DNA of 5,445 nucleotides from an uncultured Chloroflexota bacterium (GCA_937870805.1 CALMZT010000287.1:1-5445), one strand, 5' to 3'. Counted from the first letter of the stretch, positions 1-4,475 are shown. The notes: generated by a model not told the origin, from the sequence alone. Numbers and translations are program-made.

Positions 1-54
1 GGATACGAAACCGATGCCACAGCTTTATCAATAAGCAGCAAAGCAGAATCATAA
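1..54 (+). CDS. Possible 3' end of a plus-strand gene (partial)
   Basis: Frame 1 is open from the window edge and ends at a TAA at 52-54, reading GYETDATALSISSKAES. Frame 2 is also open from the edge, to a TAA at 32-34, so the frame is not certain. The reason to suspect a gene end is the strong intrinsic terminator that begins at once, with a T-run on the plus strand. Seventeen residues are too few to assign a family. The stretch could equally be non-coding. Confidence 0.3.
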   Translation, partial: GYETDATALSISSKAES

Positions 55-90
55 AGGGACATCTCAAACCTGAAATGTCCCTTTTTTATT
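53..90 (+). terminator. Intrinsic terminator, probably bidirectional
   Basis: A perfect 10-bp stem (AAAGGGACAT at 53-62 with ATGTCCCTTT at 75-84) encloses a 12-base loop, and six T's at 82-87 follow on the plus strand. Read on the minus strand, the same hairpin is followed by a weaker T-rich tail. It lies between the supposed end of a plus-strand gene and the end of the minus-strand gene at 107, so it probably serves both convergent transcripts. Confidence 0.8.
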
Positions 91-106
91 GCTTACGCAG
101 CGGATT

Positions 107-820
107 TTACTTCTGCGCCGTGAGCGAGAACTGCGCTTCTGAAAATTGCGCGTTGCTTTCGACAGCCACAGGCTCAAACTCAAGATAGGGTTCTTTATCC
201 CAGAACGTGTGAATAGTGGTCGGAAGCATTAAGCCGTTGACAGGCGTTTGCTGCTCCGCGACTTGCAGGCTGAACATCTGTGTGCGATCTGTGTCGGGAT
301 TAACGCATTCAAATTCGATGCGTTCCAGCGTGTCGTTGGCGCGCAAAAACATTTTCACAGTGTCGTTGAGCTGTGTGTTGGTGGCGTTCAGCGAGCCATC
401 GTCGTTGCTGGTGAGCTTGACGAAGTGCTCACCCAGCGGGGTCAACAGCAGCGCTGCAACACTCCACATGCGGCGGCGCATCGAGCTTACGGCAGCTTCA
501 TCATTCATCAGTGAGGGGCTGCTGCTGCCGCGCGCGCGGCGGTACTGCTGCCCATCGTATGCCTCGATGCCGTTTTGAAGGGCAACGCCAATCGTTTTTA
601 CTGTGAAATCCCAGCGCATTTGTGTAGGAAAGCGAAAGCTCGCCAGCACCTCTACGGGAACCCAAGCGGTGATCGGACCGACTTTGGCGCGCGCCCGCCC
701 CTTAAAATCAATGCGTAAGCTTTCAATCGCGGGTGGATTGAAACCATAGCGTGCGCTAATCGCCTTTTTGAGTAAGTCACGCGCTTTGGCGTCACCCTGC
801 GCTAAGAGTAGAACAGGCAT
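107..820 (-). CDS. Hypothetical protein, possibly LolA-like fold
   Basis: This is a 237-residue protein that I do not recognise with confidence. I chose the ATG at 820 because a G-rich Shine-Dalgarno (TGGGGGC) lies just upstream. In-frame starts at 874 (ATG) and 880 (TTG) have no clear ribosome site. There is no signal peptide and no membrane helix. The C-terminal half reads as alternating beta strands with segments such as LERIEFECVNP and LPTTIHTFWD. That resembles LolA/LppX-type half-barrel proteins, where a charged or aromatic strand pair reports a lipid or small-molecule binding cleft. The resemblance is an impression, not a motif match. It stands alone, separated from moeZ by a terminator, so it is probably transcribed from its own promoter and not part of the cysteine cluster. 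Confidence 0.7.
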   Translation of the reverse strand: MPVLLLAQGDAKARDLLKKAISARYGFNPPAIESLRIDFKGRARAKVGPITAWVPVEVLASFRFPTQMRWDFTVKTIGVALQNGIEAYDGQQYRRARGSSSPSLMNDEAAVSSMRRRMWSVAALLLTPLGEHFVKLTSNDDGSLNATNTQLNDTVKMFLRANDTLERIEFECVNPDTDRTQMFSLQVAEQQTPVNGLMLPTTIHTFWDKEPYLEFEPVAVESNAQFSEAQFSLTAQK

Positions 821-922
821 TTTGCCCCCATTGATTGTTTCATTATCGTTAGAATATCCGAAGAGGATAATCATTTGCAATACTTGTTAAGGTTTTGAGA
901 TATTTTTCTCAATCACACTTAT

Positions 923-951
923 ACTGTAGTCTTGAATTGACACAGCATCAA
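923..951 (-). promoter_or_regulatory. Candidate sigma-70-type promoter for the 107-820 gene
   Basis: On the minus strand, TTGATG (946-951) is followed after 17 bases by TACAGT (923-928). An overlapping TATAAG lies at 918-923. Transcription would start near 915, about 95 bases before the chosen start codon. The -10 match is weak, so this is only the best candidate in an AT-rich gap. Confidence 0.3.
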
Positions 952-994
952 TGTAGAATTAAGAAAATGTAAGTTTTTTCACGAGAATTTGGGT

Positions 995-1004
995 TTAGCG
1001 CTAA
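995..1004. repeat. Perfect palindrome TTAGCGCTAA, possible operator
   Basis: This is a ten-base perfect palindrome in the AT-rich gap between the moeZ terminator and the candidate promoter of the 107-820 gene. A central GCGC with AT-rich flanks is typical of operators bound by LacI-family dimers, but no regulator gene is visible here. A palindrome this short can also occur by chance. Confidence 0.25.
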
Positions 1005-1013
1005 CGGATATAG

Positions 1014-1048
1014 AAAACAAAAAGGACGCAGCTAATGCCACGTCCCTC
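1014..1048 (-). terminator. Intrinsic terminator of the cysteine operon
   Basis: In the minus-strand transcript, AGGGACG (1047-1041) pairs with CGUCCUU (1028-1022), including one G-U pair, around a 12-base loop, and a T-rich tail (TTTTTGTTTTC) follows. It lies about 20 bases after the moeZ stop codon and marks the end of the operon. Confidence 0.8.
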
Positions 1049-1068
1049 AAAATCTCAAGTTGTAGAGT

Positions 1069-2310
1069 TTAGTACGTTGCCAGCGAGGGGTCGATTTCGC
1101 GCGCCCACGCGAGGATGCCGCCTGTCACGTTGCGCATATTTTCAGGCTTGTAGCCGATTTCCTGCAACATCTGGATAGTCTGACCGCTGCGTGCCCCTGA
1201 ACGGCACAGTACCAACACTTCCTGATCTTGCGGAATGTCTGCCAGCACGGTTTCTTCACGCAGTTTGCGCCCCGCGAGAACGGCGTTCTTTGCCATCTGA
1301 ATCTCGCCTTTGGGGATGCGCAAAGTATCCTCTAGCGCGCTGATCTGCCATTCGTGTGGTTCGCGCACATCGAGAATCAGTGGGTGTTCGCCACGATCAT
1401 AACGTGCCTTCAGTTCACTTACCGTAATCGTCAGCATGGGCTGTCCCTTGTTATCTGTTTGAGCATGGAACGTGCTGCGATCATGCGCTGGCACGCCGCA
1501 GAACATTTCGTAATCGATCAACTGCACCTTTTCGGCGGGCACACCGCAGACCGGGCAGTGTGGGTCTTTGCGCACCTTGATGGTGGTGAAACTCATTTCC
1601 AGCGCATCGTAGAGCAACATTTTGCCAATCATCGGCTCGCCAATACCCAGAATGAGCTTGATGGCTTCAGTCGCTTGCAGCGTCCCAATCGTGCCGGGAA
1701 GAATGCCGAGCACGCCACCTTCGGCGCACGATGGCACGAGTCCGGGCGGCGGGGGTTCAGGGAACATGCAGCGATAGCATGGTCCTTCTTTGGCGTGAAA
1801 CACGCTCAACTGCCCTTCAAAGCGGAAGATGCTGCCATAGACATTGGGCTTGCCTAACTTAACGCAGGCATCATTGACGAGATAGCGCGTGGGGAAGTTG
1901 TCTGTGCCGTCGATAATCACGTCATAGGGCGCGAAAATCTTGAGTGCATTGTCTGAGGTCAGCGGCACATTGTACTTATCAACTTGCAGGCTGGGATTCA
2001 GGTCTTTCATGCGAAGTTCGGCGCTGTCGAGCTTCGACTTGCCGATGGTGCTTTGACCATGAATGACCTGCCGCTGTAAATTCGTCTCGTCCACGACATC
2101 GTAATCCACCAACCCGATACGCCCAATGCCAGCCGCTGACAGATACAGCGCCAAGGGACTACCTAACCCGCCTGTGCCGATCAGCAGCACACTGGCGGCT
2201 TTCAGTCGGCGCTGCCCTTCCACGCCGACTTCGGGCATGATGACGTGGCGGCTGTAGCGCTTGATTTCCTCGCGCGAAAGGTCACTTAAAGTGTTTACCA
2301 ACGGATTCAC
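1069..2310 (-). CDS. moeZ: MoeZ: E1-like sulfur-carrier adenylyltransferase with rhodanese domain
   Basis: This 413-residue cytoplasmic enzyme adenylates the C-terminal glycine of a ubiquitin-like sulfur carrier, and its rhodanese domain can donate persulfide sulfur to form the thiocarboxylate. Residues 10-260 are a ThiF/MoeB domain. It has the nucleotide loop GTGGLGS (45-51), the DYDVVDETNLQRQ stretch (69-81), TDN at 136-138, zinc cysteines C178/C181 and C252/C255, and C195 in SCAEGGVLG at the position of the conserved ThiF/MoeB cysteine. Residues 294-410 are rhodanese, with DVREPHEW (314-321) and the active-site loop CRSGARSG (C369). The length fits actinobacterial MoeZ and eukaryotic MOCS3. 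The start is GTG, preceded by GGGAG seven bases upstream. It is the last gene of the operon. Here its likely substrate is CysO encoded upstream, though MoaD or ThiS carriers elsewhere may be shared. Confidence 0.92.
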   Translation of the reverse strand: MNPLVNTLSDLSREEIKRYSRHVIMPEVGVEGQRRLKAASVLLIGTGGLGSPLALYLSAAGIGRIGLVDYDVVDETNLQRQVIHGQSTIGKSKLDSAELRMKDLNPSLQVDKYNVPLTSDNALKIFAPYDVIIDGTDNFPTRYLVNDACVKLGKPNVYGSIFRFEGQLSVFHAKEGPCYRCMFPEPPPPGLVPSCAEGGVLGILPGTIGTLQATEAIKLILGIGEPMIGKMLLYDALEMSFTTIKVRKDPHCPVCGVPAEKVQLIDYEMFCGVPAHDRSTFHAQTDNKGQPMLTITVSELKARYDRGEHPLILDVREPHEWQISALEDTLRIPKGEIQMAKNAVLAGRKLREETVLADIPQDQEVLVLCRSGARSGQTIQMLQEIGYKPENMRNVTGGILAWAREIDPSLATY

Positions 2311-2321
2311 GAATTCACTCC

Positions 2322-2356
2322 CAGTTCTCAGTTGTCAGTTTATAGTTATCAGCTAA
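2322..2356. repeat. Seven-base periodic repeat before moeZ
   Basis: On the plus strand, five consecutive heptamers read CAGTTCT, CAGTTGT, CAGTTTA, TAGTTAT, CAGCTAA. On the coding strand they are degenerate copies of ACAACTG. The array fills the gap between the thioredoxin gene and moeZ, abuts the moeZ Shine-Dalgarno heptamer (GGAGTGA), and supplies the thioredoxin TGA stop (2349-2351). Confidence 0.65.
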
Positions 2357-2753
2357 TGGCGCTCAGTTGGCGCTTGAGTTTGTTGGCGTCAGCGACACCA
2401 TAATTCACATCGCGGGTTCTGCCTGCGCGGTCAAGGATGAAGGTCGTCGGCACGGACATTACGCCCCAACGTTCGGCGGCGTCCGGATCCTGGGTAGCGT
2501 CGATTTTGATGACCTGCACACCGAGATCATGTTCGACGACAGAAAGCGCGGGACGCTGCACGGTTTCGCAGGGGATGCACTGCGGCGTCGTGAAATAGAC
2601 AATCGCCGGAATGCCCTCTTTGACCTGCGCCAACACTGGATCGTGCAGCGCGTACAGTTCGTCTGTGCGGCGAATCTGCTGGCGCTTCACAGCTTTGTAG
2701 AGCAGAAACCCCACTGCGAACAGAACCGCGACCAATACCAAGCGTTCAATCAT
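2349..2753 (-). CDS. Membrane-anchored thioredoxin-like protein
   Basis: This is a 134-residue thiol-disulfide protein. Residues 4-20 form one hydrophobic helix, followed by a basic stretch (KAVKRQQIRR, 20-29). The thioredoxin fold follows, with active site C59-I-P-C62 and the cis-proline loop SVPT (100-103). The CIPC motif differs from the classical CGPC. By the positive-inside rule, the basic residues after the helix suggest that the thioredoxin domain faces the cytoplasm. That fits reduction of persulfides or protein thiocarboxylate intermediates better than periplasmic folding. Its ATG overlaps the stop of the DUF4395 gene (ATGA), which implies translational coupling. AGGAG lies eight bases upstream of the ATG. 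Its exact partner is unknown; MoeZ rhodanese C369 or Mec/CysO chemistry are the obvious candidates from context. Confidence 0.85.
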   Translation of the reverse strand: MIERLVLVAVLFAVGFLLYKAVKRQQIRRTDELYALHDPVLAQVKEGIPAIVYFTTPQCIPCETVQRPALSVVEHDLGVQVIKIDATQDPDAAERWGVMSVPTTFILDRAGRTRDVNYGVADANKLKRQLSAIS

Positions 2754-3214
2754 GGCTGCTGCTCCTGAAGTGGCGAGCGGTCAAAGCCAGGGACGCCGAA
2801 GCGGTTGAGTTGGTAGTACATCCAGCAGCCCGCGCAGAAGTTCAGCCAGAAGTTGAGGTTCGCCAGCACGACGACGATGCCCACCAGGATCCATGCTAAC
2901 GTCGGAATGTCTGCCAGCAGCGCGAGTGTCGCGGCGGTGTTGAAGATGCCGCCGACCAGCATGGCGAAGCGATGTGGTTCGGGGTTATCGGGGATGATGT
3001 GCGGCTTGACCAGCCCGCTGGGACGGACGACGTGTTTATACAGCAGCGCATAAGGGGCATAAGGCACGCCCGCTGCGCCCAATAACTGTGCCAGCGCGAC
3101 GAAGGCTACGAGTACCACGCTGTTCAGCACGAACGCGAGGATCAGCAGAATAATCGTCGCCACCATGCCCGTTTTCAGTCCTGTGTGATCGACCTGACGC
3201 AATGCAGCAGCCAT
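2750..3214 (-). CDS. DUF4395 family membrane protein
   Basis: This is a 154-residue integral membrane protein of unknown function. Hydrophobic segments lie at about 18-46, 84-103 and 105-126. The hydrophilic loop between the first and second contains the family-like DNPEPHRFA (76-84). The C-terminal side of the last helix carries C127-A-G-C130 followed by WMYY, and this paired cysteine motif recalls DUF4395. I chose the ATG at 3214 because GAGAGGG lies six bases upstream; the open frame extends to 3304 but that part overlaps cysO. It begins 22 bases after the cysO stop and overlaps the thioredoxin start by four bases. DUF4395 genes often sit beside thioredoxin and sulfurtransferase genes, so a role in handling sulfur or thiols at the membrane is plausible. 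The CxxC may be a redox partner of the thioredoxin. No reaction is established. Confidence 0.8.
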   Translation of the reverse strand: MAAALRQVDHTGLKTGMVATIILLILAFVLNSVVLVAFVALAQLLGAAGVPYAPYALLYKHVVRPSGLVKPHIIPDNPEPHRFAMLVGGIFNTAATLALLADIPTLAWILVGIVVVLANLNFWLNFCAGCWMYYQLNRFGVPGFDRSPLQEQQP

Positions 3215-3236
3215 AGAACCCTCTCGCTTCAGAAAT

Positions 3237-3506
3237 TTAACCGCCAGCGATACTTGGAATGATGCGCAGACTGGCATCAGCAGCAATCGGCGTATCCAGC
3301 CCATCGAGGAAGCGAATGTCTTCCTCGCCTAAAAACACGTTGACGAAATTGCGCAGCGAATTGTCATTGAACAGATGCGTGCGCAGTTCCGGGTGCTGCG
3401 TTACCAGATCGTTCAGCGCCGCGCCGACGGTCTCGCCGTTGACGGTGACGGTTGCTTGATTTGCGGCGTATGCGCGCAGCGGTGTCGGGATGCGGATATT
3501 TGCCAT
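3237..3506 (-). CDS. cysO: CysO-like ubiquitin-fold sulfur carrier protein
   Basis: This is an 89-residue beta-grasp protein ending in SIAGG. The terminal Gly-Gly (88-89) is the part that is adenylated and converted to a thiocarboxylate. It resembles mycobacterial CysO more than MoaD or ThiS: it has IPTPLR near the N-terminus (6-11), then NFVNVFLGEEDIRFLDGLDT (53-72) and the closing RIIPSIAGG. Known CysO works with MoeZ, the cysteine synthase CysM and the hydrolase Mec to make cysteine. Two of those partners are encoded in this cluster. The ATG at 3506 is chosen for its clear AGGAG seven bases upstream; the longer frame would start inside the repeat-rich leader. It lies 93 bases after the second tRNA-Cys. 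MoaD-like or tRNA-thiolation roles cannot be excluded from sequence alone. Confidence 0.85.
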   Translation of the reverse strand: MANIRIPTPLRAYAANQATVTVNGETVGAALNDLVTQHPELRTHLFNDNSLRNFVNVFLGEEDIRFLDGLDTPIAADASLRIIPSIAGG

Positions 3507-3517
3507 GTATTCACTCC

Positions 3518-3553
3518 TGGTTATTTGGTTGTTCGTTATTCGTTGTTGGTTTT
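3518..3553. repeat. Seven-base periodic repeat before cysO
   Basis: On the plus strand, TGGTTAT, one extra T, then TGGTTGT, TCGTTAT, TCGTTGT and TGGTTTT: five heptamers fitting roughly TSGTTRT. On the coding strand this is a run of ACAACGA-like units that ends directly at the cysO Shine-Dalgarno. Two further units of the ACAACTG type lie at about 3562-3575 in the opposite orientation. Confidence 0.6.
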
Positions 3554-3599
3554 TAGTCCGAAACAACTGATAACAGGTCACATCACTTTCTTACATCAA

Positions 3600-3670
3600 A
3601 GGCGCGGATGGGAATCGAACCCATGTAACCGGTTTTGCAGACCGTTGCGTAGCCACTCCGCCACCGCGCC
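3600..3670 (-). tRNA. tRNA-Cys (GCA), copy 2
   Basis: A 71-base cloverleaf reads from G at 3670 to T at 3600. The acceptor stem GGCGCGG/CCGCGCC pairs perfectly. The anticodon loop is CTGCAAA (anticodon GCA). The T arm is ATGGG-TTCGAAT-CCCAT. The discriminator base is U, the identity base recognised by cysteinyl-tRNA synthetase. The D stem is three pairs plus a G-A. The outermost anticodon-stem pair is A-G, not a Watson-Crick pair. CCA is not encoded. It follows the other tRNA-Cys by four bases. Confidence 0.95.
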
Positions 3671-3674
3671 CCAG

Positions 3675-3745
3675 AGACGTGGACGGGACTTGAACCCGTC
3701 TGTGCGGTTTTGCAGACCGCCGCGTAACCCCTCCGCCAACACGTC
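3675..3745 (-). tRNA. tRNA-Cys (GCA), copy 1
   Basis: A 71-base cloverleaf with the same anticodon loop CTGCAAA (GCA) and U discriminator. The T arm is ACGGG-TTCAAGT-CCCGT. The anticodon stem (GCGGT/ACCGC) pairs fully. The acceptor stem GACGTGT/CCACGTC has one U-C mismatch at its inner end. CCA is not encoded. The 5' end is only seven bases after the mec stop codon, so it must be cut from the mec transcript by RNase P. It is a distinct sequence from the other copy, not a recent duplicate. Confidence 0.93.
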
Positions 3746-3752
3746 ATATTGA

Positions 3753-4181
3753 TTACTCACGAACGACTAATTCCTGCTCATCGAACTGGCTGCGATCATT
3801 TTGTAGCCGCCAGACACGCTGTTCCGCCGCTTTGCCTTCGTTTACCTGCGTGATGATGTAGACGAAGTTGGGCAGCGCATGGTCACGATCATACACCGAC
3901 GGGATGGCGCGGGCGTTGGGGTGGCTGTGATAGTAGCCTACCAGCGACAAACCGCGCGCGTCGGCTTCATCTTCCAAACGCATCCAGTCCTGCGGCGTCA
4001 TGGCGTAGCGATGATACTGTTCTTCCGCCTCGAAAACGTTGTCGATCTGGATGATCTCGTTGATTTGCACGCTATCACCGTTGGGCGTGCCGAGCAGAAA
4101 ACCGCCGCCTTCGTTGGGATATGTGCCTTCCATTTGCGCTTTAATCCGCGCCTGTAGATCGCTTGTCAGGATGATTTGCAT
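3753..4181 (-). CDS. mec: Mec-like JAMM/JAB1-MPN metalloprotease
   Basis: A 142-residue zinc hydrolase with the full JAMM motif: E24 (in YPNEGGGF), then H85-S-H87, S95 and D98 in HSHPNARAIPSVYD. The two histidines and the aspartate bind zinc, and the glutamate activates water. Mycobacterial Mec removes cysteine from the CysO C-terminus, and the cysO gene two tRNAs downstream makes that role likely here. A general deconjugase or carrier-processing protease is the alternative. I chose the ATG at 4181: a GAGGT lies four bases upstream, and the protein then begins directly with the MPN domain. The longer frame (to 4322) would translate through a terminator and a repeat and has no conserved residues. 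Its ribosome site is supplied by the C-rich repeat described separately. It is the first protein gene after the proposed attenuator. Confidence 0.88.
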   Translation of the reverse strand: MQIILTSDLQARIKAQMEGTYPNEGGGFLLGTPNGDSVQINEIIQIDNVFEAEEQYHRYAMTPQDWMRLEDEADARGLSLVGYYHSHPNARAIPSVYDRDHALPNFVYIITQVNEGKAAEQRVWRLQNDRSQFDEQELVVRE

Positions 4182-4185
4182 TCTT

Positions 4186-4223
4186 ACCTCACCCCCAACC
4201 CCTCTCCATACATGGAGAGGGGA
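4186..4223. repeat. C-rich inverted repeat (REP-like), copy with short loop
   Basis: It starts with CCTCACCCCCAACCCCTCTC and continues into a hairpin: CCCCTCTCCAT (4199-4209) pairs with ATGGAGAGGGG (4212-4222). The first 22 bases (4186-4207) recur exactly at 4817-4838. On the coding strand its end, GGGGGTGAGGT, is the Shine-Dalgarno region of mec. Such C-rich palindromes are dispersed in many Chloroflexota and cyanobacterial genomes. Confidence 0.75.
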
Positions 4224-4241
4224 GTTGTTGCGGGGTTCAAC

Positions 4242-4274
4242 AATAAAAAGAGCCAACCCCGGAAGGCTGGCTCT
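4242..4274 (-). terminator. Intrinsic terminator in the mec leader (attenuator)
   Basis: In the minus-strand RNA, AGAGCCAGCC (4274-4265) pairs with GGUUGGCUCU (4258-4249) around UUCCGG: ten pairs including one G-U, followed by UUUUUAUUG. On the plus strand the G-U becomes a mismatch and there is no T-run, so the direction is clear. It lies 60 bases before mec and just after the Cys-rich leader ORF, where it can only work as a regulated stop for the operon or as a late terminator of upstream transcription. Confidence 0.85.
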
Positions 4275-4312
4275 GGATATGCTGTGTGAATGTGTGACTA
4301 GATCAGGTCGTC

Positions 4313-4360
4313 TCAGCGCCAAGCGTTCCGGGTATTCAGCGAATCACAACACATACACAT
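4313..4360 (-). CDS. Cys-rich leader peptide
   Basis: A 15-codon ORF reads MCMCCDSLNTRNAWR, stopping with TGA at 4313-4315. Cysteine codons (all TGT) are at positions 2, 4 and 5. GAGG (4372-4369) lies eight bases before the ATG at 4360. In-frame ATGs also exist at 4366, where GAGG would be too close, and at 4420, which gives 35 residues. The latter falls seven bases after a candidate -10, so it could be a leaderless start. All three starts read the same Cys codons. The peptide is probably without function of its own; its translation would report Cys-tRNA supply. The antiterminator arm is encoded in its last six codons. Confidence 0.65.
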   Translation of the reverse strand: MCMCCDSLNTRNAWR

Positions 4361-4427
4361 GGGCATAGCCTCAGATGTGTGGGTGAATTGGTTCGGAACG
4401 AAGGCGTTTAAAGTATTCATGACCGAT

Positions 4428-4456
4428 AGCCTAACATGCTTTATGGGGGATTGCAA
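4428..4456 (-). promoter_or_regulatory. Candidate promoter of the cysteine operon
   Basis: On the minus strand, TTGCAA (4456-4451), a 17-base spacer, then TAGGCT (4433-4428) preceded by TGT, an extended -10. Transcription would start about 4420-4421, some 50 bases before the leader's Shine-Dalgarno and right at the upstream in-frame ATG. The match is moderate, but the placement fits the attenuator well. Confidence 0.4.
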
Positions 4457-4475
4457 GGGCGTCGTGAAAGATTTT

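Larger units (their letters stand above)
4242..4372 (-). promoter_or_regulatory. Candidate cysteine-responsive transcription attenuator
   Basis: The elements appear in order. The Shine-Dalgarno GAGG (4372-4369) is followed by the leader ORF with Cys codons (4357-4346). The antiterminator arm (4332-4315) covers the last leader codons up to the stop. A CA-rich segment (4297-4276) and then the terminator (4274-4242) complete it. The antiterminator arm can pair with the terminator's 5' arm plus loop (4274-4258): seven pairs CCCGGAA/UUCCGGG, one mismatch, two pairs, a bulged U, four pairs, one mismatch, two pairs, so 15 pairs in all against ten for the terminator. A ribosome halted on the Cys codons would leave this arm free. 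A ribosome at the stop codon would cover it and let the terminator form. The Cys-codon region can itself pair with the CA-rich segment, which would favour termination when the leader is not translated. This is inference from complementarity. Confidence 0.7.

Noticed and set aside
937..965. Plus-strand promoter starting with a perfect TTGACA
   Set aside because: No acceptable -10 at the right distance, and no plus-strand gene downstream; only antisense to moeZ.
2322..3576. CRISPR array from the spaced heptamer repeats
   Set aside because: The units are seven bases, tandem and degenerate, with no spacers of regular length and no cas genes.
3570..3599. Internal promoter for cysO (TTGATG, 18 bases, TGTTAT on the minus strand)
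   Set aside because: The match is weak, and the -35 would directly abut the tRNA 3' end within repeat-like sequence. Possible, but not enough to list as a feature.
4182..4322. Longer mec starting at 4322
   Set aside because: The extra 47 codons run through the attenuator terminator and the C-rich repeat, carry no conserved residues and have no ribosome site. The ATG at 4181 has GAGGT.
4275..4470. T-box or S-box riboswitch controlling the operon
   Set aside because: No AGGGUGG-type T-box core sequence and no recognisable SAM-aptamer core is present. The Cys-codon ORF and overlapping antiterminator explain the terminator better.
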